7,180 bases of DNA from DASUBV01 sp035763085 (GCA_035763085.1 DASUBV010000030.1:1-7180), one strand, 5' to 3'. Shown: positions 1 to 6,483, numbered from the stretch's first letter. Numbers and translations: made by a program. Notes: generated by a model from the letters alone, not told the origin.

Positions 1-71
1 GAAACCCATGCCCGGCATTCTGGGCCATGGCCGGGCCCGGATCATGGCAGATTACCCGGCCGGGGCGGCCG

Positions 72-722
72 TCAGGCCGCGGCGTGCTCGGCTGGCAGGC
101 GGGCGGGCGTGGTGGCGCTGCCCATGATGGCCGGGCGGACGAATTTCGGGGCCTTAGGCAGGGCCGTGTGCTCCAGGCGGGTCACGGTGAAGCCCGCCGC
201 CTTGATGGCGTCGAGCGTGGGCCGGTTGCAGTCGCAGCACACCAGCAGGCGATTGAGCCAGTTCATCCGGTCCTGCAGCCGGGCGGTGCGCGCGTCATCG
301 GCGCGCAGGTGCTCGATGAACAGCAGCTGCCCGCCGGGGCGCAGCACGCGCCGCAGTTCCCGCAGCGCCCGCGGCTGGTCGTCGACCCCGCACAAGACCA
401 GCGTGGATACGGCCGCGTCGAAGCTCTGGTCGTCGAATGGCAGGTCCTCGGCGGGCGCGCGCAGGACCGTGGCGGACGGGCGCTGCTCCCTGACTCTTGA
501 TTCCAGGCGCCGCAGCATCGGTGGCTGGGGCTCGGTCAGGGTCAGCGAGGTGACCTCCGGTCCGTAGCAGGGCAGGTTCGCGCCCGTTCCGCCGCCGATC
601 TCGAGCACGTCCCCGCTCAGCCCGGCGAGCAGGCGTTCCCGGAACCCGCCGAGTCCGGCCTTCTCGGCCCTGGCCATCTGGCGGTCGTAGGTGACGGCGA
701 AGAACTTGGTCCGCAGGCTCAT
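72..722 (-). CDS. Class I SAM-dependent methyltransferase (methyltransferase type 11 domain)
   Basis: This 216-residue cytoplasmic protein should transfer a methyl group from S-adenosylmethionine to an unidentified small molecule or lipid. Motif I, VLEIGGGTGANL, lies at residues 39-50. An acidic residue after strand 2 (E64 in TLTEP) would bind the SAM ribose. AEDLPFDDQSFD (91-102) is the usual segment before strand 4, and VLRPGG (126-131) precedes strand 5. The tail has a Cys-rich stretch (VCCDCNRPT, 161-169) like that of METTL7-type and UbiE-like methyltransferases. Length is normal for a single-domain enzyme. I chose the ATG at 722 because homologous proteins typically begin close to MSLRTKFF; a TTG at 725 would add one residue. 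No Shine-Dalgarno is visible at the expected distance. A TnpB element starts about 60 nt upstream and may have displaced the original promoter. The fold is secure; the substrate cannot be read from the sequence. Confidence 0.88.
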   Translation of the reverse strand: MSLRTKFFAVTYDRQMARAEKAGLGGFRERLLAGLSGDVLEIGGGTGANLPCYGPEVTSLTLTEPQPPMLRRLESRVREQRPSATVLRAPAEDLPFDDQSFDAAVSTLVLCGVDDQPRALRELRRVLRPGGQLLFIEHLRADDARTARLQDRMNWLNRLLVCCDCNRPTLDAIKAAGFTVTRLEHTALPKAPKFVRPAIMGSATTPARLPAEHAAA

Positions 723-792
723 CAAAGTCGCGGCGCGGAACCCGGCGTTCAGGCCGGGGAGGAAGCGCCGCTCCCTCCTTATCGCGTGTCAC

Positions 793-822
793 GCTTATCT
801 GATCATGGCCGATTGGATAAGC
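793..822. repeat. Left-end subterminal palindrome of the IS element
   Basis: GCTTATCTGATC (793-804) pairs with GATTGGATAAGC (811-822) through 12 positions. Seven outer pairs are perfect (GCTTATC/GATAAGC), two are G-T wobbles and three inner pairs are perfect, around a 6-nt loop. Hairpins of this kind at IS200/IS605 ends are recognised as single-stranded DNA by the Y1 transposase TnpA. The right arm also contains TAAGCT (818-823), a possible -10 box for tnpB. Confidence 0.6.
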
Positions 823-831
823 TTTGGCCTT

Positions 832-2061
832 GTGAGGACGGCGTATAAGTGCCGGGCGTACCCGACAGCGGACCAGCAGCAGATGCTGAGCCGCACGTTC
901 GGGTGCGTGCGCGTCGTCTGGAACCGGACGCTGGCGTGGCGCCATCAGCGGTATCACGCCGAGCAGGCCAGGACGAGCTTCCTCCAGGCCAACGCCTACC
1001 TGACCGCCATGAAGCGCGAGCCGGAGCTGGCGTGGCTGAGCGAGGTGTCCTCGGTCCCGCTCCAGCAGGCGATCCGGCACCAGCAGGTCGCCTACACCAG
1101 CTTCTTCGCTGGCCGCGCCCGCTACCCCCGGTTCAAGTCCCGGAACGGACGGCAGTCCGCCGAGTACACCCGGTCGGGCTTCCGCTATCGCGACGGCCGG
1201 CTGTTCCTCGCCAGGATGGACGCGCCGCTGGCGTTCACATGGTCGTGGCCGGACATCGACCCGGCCACGCTGGACCCGACCACGGTGACGGTCTCCCGTG
1301 ACCCGTGCGGACGCTGGTACGTCTCCTTCGCCGCGGACCTCCCCGACCCCGGTCAGCTTCCCGCGACCGGGGCCGTCGTCGGCATTGACCTGGGCATCAA
1401 GGACTTCGCGATCACCTCGGACGGGGTGAAGATTGCCAACCCTCGCAGCCTGGCGAAGCGTGAGCGGAACCTTGCCCGCTACCAGCGCCGGCTGGCCCGC
1501 TGCCAGAAGGGCTCCGCGAACCGGGCGAAGGCCAGGGCGAAGGTGGCTCGTGCCCACCGGAAGGTCCGCGCCTCCCGCGCTGACTTCCTGCACCGCACGT
1601 CGGCCCGGCTGGTCCGTGACCACGACGTGATCGTGATGGAAGACCTGGCCGTGAGGAACATGGTCCGCAACCGGAAACTGGCCAAGGCCATCAGCGACTG
1701 CGGGTGGGGCACCTTCCGCAGCATGGTCGAGTACAAGGCAGCCAGGGCCGGACGGCACGTGATCGTGATCGACCGCTGGTACCCGTCCAGCAAGACCTGC
1801 TCGGCGTGCGGGCACCTGCTCGCCGAACTCTCGCTTTCCACGCGGACGTGGCGCTGCCCGTCCTGCGGCACCCGGCATGACCGGGACGTCAACGCCGCTA
1901 AGAACATCCTTGCGGCAGGTCTTGCCGTAGCCAGGGGCACCCCTGGCGATGCCTGCGGAGCTGATGTCAGACACTCCGGGTCCTCCCGGGTGCAATCGGC
2001 CGTGAAACAGGAACCCCAGCTGGCGACGGCTGGAATCCCCGTCCTTCAGGGCGGGGAGTAG
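832..2061 (+). CDS. tnpB: RNA-guided endonuclease TnpB (IS200/IS605 OrfB)
   Basis: This 409-residue protein belongs to the TnpB family, ancestors of Cas12. These nucleases use an omega RNA from the element's right end to cut DNA next to a transposon-associated motif. The N-terminal VRTAYKCRAYPT is the typical opening strand and supports the GTG start at 832; an ATG at 805 would add nine residues that come from the left-end palindrome. The split RuvC site looks complete: D186 in GIDLGIKDF, E270 in VIVMEDL, and D352 in HDRDVNAAKN. The zinc finger has C323 and C326 (CSAC) with C342 and C345 (CPSC). Basic helical stretches at 203-250 fit RNA/DNA binding. The C-terminal KQEPQ...GIPVLQGGE tail is the usual reading of the overlapping omega RNA scaffold. 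No frameshift or internal stop is present, so it is probably functional. No Shine-Dalgarno is seen; translation may be leaderless. Confidence 0.93.
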   Translation: MRTAYKCRAYPTADQQQMLSRTFGCVRVVWNRTLAWRHQRYHAEQARTSFLQANAYLTAMKREPELAWLSEVSSVPLQQAIRHQQVAYTSFFAGRARYPRFKSRNGRQSAEYTRSGFRYRDGRLFLARMDAPLAFTWSWPDIDPATLDPTTVTVSRDPCGRWYVSFAADLPDPGQLPATGAVVGIDLGIKDFAITSDGVKIANPRSLAKRERNLARYQRRLARCQKGSANRAKARAKVARAHRKVRASRADFLHRTSARLVRDHDVIVMEDLAVRNMVRNRKLAKAISDCGWGTFRSMVEYKAARAGRHVIVIDRWYPSSKTCSACGHLLAELSLSTRTWRCPSCGTRHDRDVNAAKNILAAGLAVARGTPGDACGADVRHSGSSRVQSAVKQEPQLATAGIPVLQGGE

Positions 2062-2065
2062 TCAA
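1925..2065 (+). ncRNA. Probable omega RNA (reRNA) scaffold overlapping the tnpB 3' end
   Basis: The last part of tnpB and the right end of the element fold into successive hairpins. There is a 7-bp stem with a 4-nt loop at 1930-1947 (GCCAGGG/CCCTGGC), a 5-bp stem with a 4-nt loop at 1976-1989 (CCGGG/CCCGG), and a terminal 8-bp stem with a TTCA loop and one G-U pair at 2037-2056. In studied TnpB systems the omega RNA is processed from this region and its guide is the flanking DNA directly after the right end. That would make the natural guide begin at 2066 (GGCTTCCTCGTCTCGG...). The 5' limit is approximate. The hairpins are seen in the sequence; the RNA is inferred from family knowledge. Confidence 0.55.
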
Positions 2066-2243
2066 GGCTTCCTCGTCTCGGTTGAGCCCTGGTGGCGTCG
2101 CGGGCGCAACGAGGCCGCGGGTGGCGTCTCCTGAGGTCAATACCCATCTTCGATGGCTGCCGGCGTCCCGGCGGGGAAGAATGGCACCATGGCGGCCGCC
2201 GGGCTCCCGTCCGCCTGGCAAAGCGGAGATTCCGGACCGCATT

Positions 2244-2249
2244 TACGCT
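2244..2249 (+). promoter_or_regulatory. Possible -10 box (TACGCT) for a leaderless serine hydrolase mRNA
   Basis: TACGCT fits the actinobacterial TAnnnT pattern and ends 7 nt before the ATG at 2256, so transcription would start at or near the A of the start codon. No Shine-Dalgarno precedes this ATG, as expected for a leaderless message. No convincing -35 box is seen. This rests on spacing and a short motif only. Confidence 0.35.
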
Positions 2250-2255
2250 TGCGTC

Positions 2256-3695
2256 ATGACGAGACCACTGCCGCGCAGCGCGCCGGCGGACCAGGGAGTC
2301 GACCCGGCCGCGATTCTCCGGCTCGTGGATGCGCTCGACGATCACCCGGCCATCGAGATGCACAGCCTGATGGTGGTGCGCCGCGGGCAGGTCATCGCCG
2401 AGGGCTGGTGGGCGCCTTACAGCGCCGGGCGGGTGCACCTGCTGTACTCGCTGAGCAAGAGCTTCACCTCAACGGCGGTGGCATTCGCGCAGGCCGAAGG
2501 ACTGCTCGACCTCGACGACACGGTGCTGTCGCACTTCAGCGAGCTCGACGCGGAGGTCACCGACCCGCGCAGCCGCTCGATGAAGATCCGCCATATCGCC
2601 GCGATGGCCAGCGGGCACACCCGGGAGACGATGACCGAGGCGATGGCGCTCGGCGGCGGCGACCTGGTCCGCGGGTTCCTGCGCATCCCGCCGGATGAGG
2701 AGCCGGGCACGGCCTTCGCCTACAACCAGCCCTGCACCTACACGCTGGCCAGCATCGTGCAGAAGCACGCGGGCATGCCGCTGACCGAGTACCTGCGGCC
2801 CCGGCTGCTCGACCCGCTCGGCATCGGGCATGTCGGCTGGCAGCGCGACCCGGCCGGGCGGGAGCTGGGCTTCACCGGCCTGCACGCCCGCACCGAGGAC
2901 GTCGCCCGGCTCGGCCTGCTGTACCTGCAGGGCGGCCGGTGGGACGGGGTCCGGCTGATCCCCGCGGCCTACGCGGCCGACGCGACGTCGAAGCAGGTCA
3001 GCAACCCGGGCGAGGATAGCCCGGACTGGCATCAGGGCTACGGGTTCCAGTTCTGGATGTCCCGGCACGGATACCGCGGCGACGGGGCCTTCGGGCAGTT
3101 CTGCGTGGTCCTGCCCGAGCAGGAGATGGTGATCGTCACCACCGCCTGCACGCCCGACATGCAGGCCATGCTCGATGCGATGTGGACCTGCCTGCTGCCC
3201 GGTGCCGGCAGCGCGGAACTGCCCGGCGCCGGGCCGGCGCAGGAGAAGCTGGCGGCCCGGCTTGCCGGGCTCAGTCTCCCGGCGTGCCCGGCCGGCCCGG
3301 CGCCGGGCGCCGGGCCGGGATGGGCCGGCGGCCTGTTCACAGTCACCGCAGGCACCACGGCCGCCGCGGTGCGCGCGCTCAGCGCGGTCGAGGTAGCACC
3401 GGACGCCGGCGGCTGGCGGATCACGCTCAGCGAGGCCGGCAACGAGCTGAGCCTCGCGGCGGGCGCCGGGGCCTGGACGGTGTCTGAGCCTGCCGACCGG
3501 CATGGCGCGACCATCCCGGTCGCCGCCTCGGGCGGCTGGGCCGGCGCCGGCACCTGGCGCGGCGAGGTCATCTTCCTGGAAACCCCGCACCGGATCGACA
3601 TCACCTGCTCGCTGCCGGCCGGCACCGCGCAGGCCGCCTGGCGGCACCCCCCGCTCAGCAGCGGCCGGCTGCAGGACCTGCACTGCCCGCGCTAA
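2256..3695 (+). CDS. Serine hydrolase of the beta-lactamase / penicillin-binding-protein-like family
   Basis: This 479-residue protein has a class C beta-lactamase/esterase fold in about its first 315 residues. The nucleophile motif SxxK is S65-L-S-K68 in LLYSLSKSFTS. The second motif is Y156-N-Q (AYNQPCTYTLAS), and a GDGAFGQF segment (275-282) after H271 occupies the position of the third active-site motif. LLDPLGIGHVGW (184-195) is a family hallmark. There is no signal peptide, so the protein is probably cytoplasmic and more likely an esterase, amidase or peptidase than a resistance enzyme. Residues from about 318 on form an Ala/Gly/Pro-rich linker and a C-terminal beta-rich domain I do not recognise. 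The ATG at 2256 is preferred over an in-frame ATG at 2181, because the stretch between them has weaker GC bias at third positions and a -10-like box sits just before 2256. The HxlR regulator follows after 18 nt. The substrate is unknown. Confidence 0.87.
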   Translation: MTRPLPRSAPADQGVDPAAILRLVDALDDHPAIEMHSLMVVRRGQVIAEGWWAPYSAGRVHLLYSLSKSFTSTAVAFAQAEGLLDLDDTVLSHFSELDAEVTDPRSRSMKIRHIAAMASGHTRETMTEAMALGGGDLVRGFLRIPPDEEPGTAFAYNQPCTYTLASIVQKHAGMPLTEYLRPRLLDPLGIGHVGWQRDPAGRELGFTGLHARTEDVARLGLLYLQGGRWDGVRLIPAAYAADATSKQVSNPGEDSPDWHQGYGFQFWMSRHGYRGDGAFGQFCVVLPEQEMVIVTTACTPDMQAMLDAMWTCLLPGAGSAELPGAGPAQEKLAARLAGLSLPACPAGPAPGAGPGWAGGLFTVTAGTTAAAVRALSAVEVAPDAGGWRITLSEAGNELSLAAGAGAWTVSEPADRHGATIPVAASGGWAGAGTWRGEVIFLETPHRIDITCSLPAGTAQAAWRHPPLSSGRLQDLHCPR

Positions 3696-3701
3696 TGCGC
3701 A

Positions 3702-3707
3702 TAGCAT
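3702..3707 (+). promoter_or_regulatory. Possible -10 box (TAGCAT) for a leaderless HxlR-family mRNA
   Basis: TAGCAT fits TAnnnT and ends 7 nt before the GTG at 3714. CTGCAC at 3678-3683 would be a poor -35 box at 18-bp spacing. If real, the regulator has its own promoter even though the serine hydrolase ends only 18 nt upstream. No Shine-Dalgarno is visible before the GTG. Confidence 0.3.
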
Positions 3708-3713
3708 CGGCCC

Positions 3714-4079
3714 GTGGTGGCGTATGACGTGTTCCTGGCTGACTGCCCAGCGCGGACGACGCTGAACCTGATCGCCGGCACCTGGCCGGTGATCACGGTT
3801 GTCGCCCTGGGGCGGGGACCTGCGCGCTATGCCGAGCTGCAGGATCGCATCGGCGGCATCAGCAAGAAGATGCTGACTCAGACCCTGCGCAAGCTGGAGG
3901 CTAACGGCCTGGTCGAACGGCGGGTGCTGCGCACGGTACCGCCGGGCACCGAGTACCGGCTCACTGACCTGGGCCGCTCGCTGCTGGAGCCGGTTCGCAG
4001 TCTGTCACGGTGGGCTGAGGAGCACGCCGACGCGCTGCTGACGGCGCAGGATCAGTTCGCTGCCGCTGTCACCGGCTGA
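3714..4079 (+). CDS. HxlR-family winged-helix transcriptional regulator
   Basis: This 121-residue cytoplasmic DNA-binding protein matches the HxlR pattern along its length. C11-P (ADCPARTTLNLIAGTWPVITVVAL) is the conserved N-terminal cysteine region, GPARYAELQDRIGGISKKMLTQTLRKLEANGLVERR (35-70) is the helix-turn-helix with recognition helix, and the wing and strand are PPGTEYRLTDLGRSL (76-90). The C-terminal helix (92-112) would form the dimer interface. Members such as HxlR, YodB and HypR respond to aldehydes, quinones or disulfide stress, several through the N-terminal cysteine. C11 is the only cysteine here, so a sensor role is plausible but unproven. GTG codons at 3714 and 3717 are both usable starts. 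The regulator precedes an NADP-binding oxidoreductase by 75 nt on the same strand, and control of that gene is a natural inference. Confidence 0.92.
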   Translation: MVAYDVFLADCPARTTLNLIAGTWPVITVVALGRGPARYAELQDRIGGISKKMLTQTLRKLEANGLVERRVLRTVPPGTEYRLTDLGRSLLEPVRSLSRWAEEHADALLTAQDQFAAAVTG

Positions 4080-4129
4080 CCGAGGGCACCGGCTGGTTCC
4101 CCACGCACTCGTAACGTTCCTTCCGTCAT

Positions 4130-4141
4130 TCGTCGAGACGA
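4130..4141. promoter_or_regulatory. Small inverted repeat before the reductase gene, possible operator
   Basis: TCGTC-GA-GACGA is a 5-bp perfect inverted repeat with a 2-nt centre. It sits 2 nt before the GGAGGA ribosome binding site (4144-4149) of the reductase gene and downstream of the HxlR regulator gene. It could be a regulator site, but it is short and no HxlR consensus can be confirmed from one copy. Confidence 0.22.
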
Positions 4142-4154
4142 CCGGAGGAACGCG

Positions 4155-4817
4155 ATGAGGATCGGAACGCTGGGCGCGGGGATGATGACCGAGGCGCTCG
4201 CCGGGCAGTGGGCGCGGGCCGGGCACGAGGTGATGGTGGGAGGGCGATCGCCGGGCAAGAGCGCGGCGCTGGCCGGGCGGATCGGCGCGCGGCCAGGGAC
4301 GCTGGCCGAGGCCGCCGAGTTCGGCGACGCTGTCCTGCTGGCCGTGCGGCGGGAGGGGCTGGCGGACACGCTGCAGCAGGCCGGGGCGGAGAGCGGCGTG
4401 CTGGCAGGCAAGACCGTGATCGACTGCGGCAACGCCGTGGATACCACAGATTTCTCACTGGTCTCCTGGGAGGGCAAGTCGCTAGCCGAGCAAGCGCAGC
4501 ACCTCGCCCCGGGCAGCCATGTGGTCAAGGCATTCAACCTGTGCCACGCGAGGGTCTGGCAGATGAGGCCGCCGGTCTTCCATGGCAGCCCGCTGGCGGT
4601 GCCGTTCGCCGGAGGCGACGAGGGCAAGGGCACCGCCCGCCGCCTGATCAGTGATCTTGGCTGTGACCCGCTCGACGCCGGTGACCTGCGCCAGGCCCGC
4701 CACCTGGAGGCCATGGCGATTGTGGTCATCCGGTTGCTGTTCGGCGGCCATGACCCGTACTCGGTGTTCGCGTTCACCAGCCCCGGACGAACCGGGCAGC
4801 CTGTCACGTCCCGGTGA
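4155..4817 (+). CDS. NADP-binding oxidoreductase, F420-dependent NADP reductase-like
   Basis: This 220-residue protein has the Rossmann fold of the F420-dependent NADP reductase family (Pfam NADP_F420 type), which moves hydride between reduced F420 and NADP or reduces small substrates with NADPH. The dinucleotide loop IGTLGAGMMTEALA is at residues 3-16. GGRSPGK (29-35) provides the Arg-Ser pair that usually holds the NADP 2'-phosphate. VVKAFN (123-128) is a family signature, and DLRQARHLEAMAIVVIRLLF (177-196) is the C-terminal helix that follows the GDL turn. The start is firm: GGAGGA at 4144-4149 lies 5 nt before the ATG. The gene follows the HxlR regulator and ends 30 nt from the convergent propeller gene. 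Actinobacteria commonly use F420, so the cofactor is plausible, but a plain NADPH-dependent role cannot be excluded. Confidence 0.88.
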   Translation: MRIGTLGAGMMTEALAGQWARAGHEVMVGGRSPGKSAALAGRIGARPGTLAEAAEFGDAVLLAVRREGLADTLQQAGAESGVLAGKTVIDCGNAVDTTDFSLVSWEGKSLAEQAQHLAPGSHVVKAFNLCHARVWQMRPPVFHGSPLAVPFAGGDEGKGTARRLISDLGCDPLDAGDLRQARHLEAMAIVVIRLLFGGHDPYSVFAFTSPGRTGQPVTSR

Positions 4818-4847
4818 GTTCGCTCGAGGCTGTGACCAGGTAGCAGC

Positions 4848-6458
4848 TCACGGAGCCGGGATCGGCGGCACCCGGATCCGGCGATGCTGTGTGGTGCAGG
4901 GACCGGTGCAGCGCGGGCTGCCTGCGGCCGATGCCGCTGCCGTGCTGTAGGCAGTGACCTGCCCGGACTCGTCCGCGACGAGGAGGTAACGCCCGGCGAA
5001 GACCGGCTGGGCAAACCCGCCCGCACTCAGCGGCACAGTGCCCAGGATGCGGCCTTTCGCCGCCCCCAGCAGGTAGACGGCGGGTGAGGATTGGCGGCAC
5101 GGGGTCCAGGTGGCTACCGCCAGCACGCCGGTGGCCGCATCGAGCGCGGGGGTGCCCAGGACGCCGCAGCCCAGTCCTGTGGCCCACCTGATCTTGCCGG
5201 TGCCGGCATTCACCGCCCGGACAGATCCGCCGTAGGTCTTCCCGCTGATGCTCGTGACGTTGCCCGACAGGTACAGCCTGCCGGACCTGGCGTTCCAGAC
5301 CGCTGACGTCAGGCACATGCCCTTTTTCTCGTGGGCAGGCGCGCCGACGCGCAGGGACCAGGCCGGCCCCTTGCTCAGGGCAAACCGGCGCAGCGCGTAG
5401 TAGCGGCCGTTCTTGTTGCACGCCCCGACGAGCCTGGCCAGCTTCCCGTGCACGGTGGCGTCGAAGAGCGTCGGCGAGCTGCCGAAGTCCAGGTCCGCCG
5501 CCTGCCCGAGCCTGAGCTGCCAGGCGCCCCGGAGCGCGAGGGCACGGGAGGTCAGCCGGAGAACGGAGTACGCGTGATACAGGTGCTTCCCGGTGAACTG
5601 CGGATCCCCGGTGGTCGCCCATACCCGGGTGCTGGACGCCGCCACGCTGCTCCACACGCTCGCGCCGACGTGGCCGGCCGGGACTGTCCAGAAACTGTGC
5701 TGCAGGCTGCCCGTCCGCTGGCTGAAGGACTGGATCCCGCCGCGCACGAACGGCTTATCGCAGCTGGAGGACACGCCCTCGTAGACGCGCCCGCTGGCGA
5801 CCGTCGGCGATGCGTAGTTGTAGTACGCGCCCCGGACGGCCGCGCTTCCCCTGGCGCCGACCAGTGACTTCCAGACCCGGGTGCCGGTGGCCGCATCCAG
5901 GGCGTACAGGTAGCGGGCACCCGCGACGTAGACGGTCGGCTTCCTCGTCCGGGGGTCAGCTGCCACGGTGGCCGTTGCCACGATGCCGCGGGCGTTCTTG
6001 CACCTGCCGTTTCTGCCGGGCTCCTGGTAGTCGAGGGTGCGCTTCCACACGAGCTGGCCGGTCGACTCCCGCAGGGCATAGAAGTCCCCGTCCTGGGAGC
6101 CGATGAAGACCATCCCGTCCGCCACCGTCGGGCTGGCGCTGAAGCCGCCCGGCGGCTGGGTGCTCCTCGCTGGCGGCTCCTCCTGGAACGTCCACGCAGC
6201 CTGGAGACTGCCGGCATTGCCCGGCGTGATCGTCGCCGGCCCGGTCGTTGCCGACGGATGGCGGGCCCCGAACAGGTAGGCCGGCCAGCCCTGCCGCGCC
6301 GCGGCCGGCGCCAGGCGCTGCTGCGCGGCCGCCGGCCGCGGCGGCGCGCTGGCGGCCGCCCGTGCGGGGCCGGCCTGCGGTGGCAGTATCGCGACAACGG
6401 CGAGTACCGCGCCGGCGCCGGTGGCAAGACCAGCTGAGCGGCGCGCTAAATGGCTCAT
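4848..6458 (-). CDS. Secreted PQQ-repeat-like beta-propeller protein
   Basis: This 536-residue protein has an N-terminal export signal, MSHLARRSAGLATGAGAVLAVVAILP, followed by small-residue cleavage sites (ARAAASA, about 32-38). It also has a low-complexity Ala/Pro/Gln linker and a propeller. The PQQ-like blade pattern is clear in FIGSQDGDFYALRESTGQLVW (118-138) and VYVAGARYLYALDAATGTRVW (176-196). Weaker copies begin near residues 225, 279, 343, 395, 445 and 491, giving about eight blades. There is no cytochrome domain and no vicinal Cys pair like that of quinoprotein alcohol dehydrogenases, so catalysis with PQQ is doubtful; a binding or assembly role is possible. Eight cysteines could form disulfides outside the cell. 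I chose the ATG at 6458: the nine codons from the alternative GTG at 6485 end almost entirely in A or T, unlike the rest, and a promoter appears to overlap them. RRSAGLA only loosely resembles a Tat motif. Confidence 0.85.
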   Translation of the reverse strand: MSHLARRSAGLATGAGAVLAVVAILPPQAGPARAAASAPPRPAAAQQRLAPAAARQGWPAYLFGARHPSATTGPATITPGNAGSLQAAWTFQEEPPARSTQPPGGFSASPTVADGMVFIGSQDGDFYALRESTGQLVWKRTLDYQEPGRNGRCKNARGIVATATVAADPRTRKPTVYVAGARYLYALDAATGTRVWKSLVGARGSAAVRGAYYNYASPTVASGRVYEGVSSSCDKPFVRGGIQSFSQRTGSLQHSFWTVPAGHVGASVWSSVAASSTRVWATTGDPQFTGKHLYHAYSVLRLTSRALALRGAWQLRLGQAADLDFGSSPTLFDATVHGKLARLVGACNKNGRYYALRRFALSKGPAWSLRVGAPAHEKKGMCLTSAVWNARSGRLYLSGNVTSISGKTYGGSVRAVNAGTGKIRWATGLGCGVLGTPALDAATGVLAVATWTPCRQSSPAVYLLGAAKGRILGTVPLSAGGFAQPVFAGRYLLVADESGQVTAYSTAAASAAGSPRCTGPCTTQHRRIRVPPIPAP

Positions 6459-6483
6459 TCCAGGAATAACTTGTCTTGCTCGC

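Larger units (their letters stand above)
783..2065 (+). mobile_element. TnpB-only IS200/IS605-family element (IS1341-type)
   Basis: This unit of about 1.28 kb holds one gene, tnpB, and no tnpA (Y1 transposase), so it could move only with a transposase supplied in trans. The left end carries an imperfect palindrome (793-822). The right end carries an 8-bp hairpin (2037-2056) followed by the tnpB stop codon and TCAA at 2062-2065. TCAA is the right-end cleavage tetranucleotide known for IS608, so I place the right boundary there. The left boundary is less sure: I put it just after TTAT at 779-782, taken as the target/TAM-like tetranucleotide. No terminal inverted repeats or target duplications are expected for this family. 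The exact ends are inferred, not proven. Confidence 0.72.

Noticed and set aside
1..71. Possible start of another gene on the minus strand (ATG at 28 or 45 reading off the left edge) and a GGCCATGGCC palindrome at 23-32.
   Set aside because: Too short to judge, with no Shine-Dalgarno and no recognisable residues; palindromes of this kind are common in such GC-rich DNA.
65..80. Hairpin GCGGCC-GTCA-GGCCGC around the stop codon of the first methyltransferase, as a terminator.
   Set aside because: The stem is only 6 bp, has no T-run and includes the coding end; it could be chance.
295..1995. Long minus-strand open frame of 566 codons crossing the methyltransferase and tnpB.
   Set aside because: It lies antisense to two clear genes and has Pro/Arg/Gly-rich shadow composition with no domain; it reflects GC bias.
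832..2065. Reading the TnpB gene as a Cas12-type CRISPR effector.
   Set aside because: There are no CRISPR repeats or cas genes; size, C-terminal tail and right-end hairpin are those of an IS200/IS605 TnpB.
2066..2243. Possible small gene or N-terminal extension of the serine hydrolase (in-frame starts at 2082 and 2181).
   Set aside because: GC bias at third positions is weaker than in the gene, the added residues match no family, and the GGGGAAGA before 2181 abuts the ATG too closely to be a good ribosome site.
2469..3707. Long minus-strand open frame of 412 codons opposite the serine hydrolase.
   Set aside because: It is a shadow of the hydrolase gene, which has its active-site motifs in the plus frame.
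4804..4817. TCAC...GTGA inverted repeat between the convergent reductase and propeller genes as a bidirectional terminator.
   Set aside because: The arms are only 4 bp and there is no T-run.
4052..5026. Minus-strand open frame of 324 codons antisense to the reductase gene.
   Set aside because: It covers the clear plus-strand Rossmann-fold gene and its strong ribosome binding site, and shows only shadow composition.
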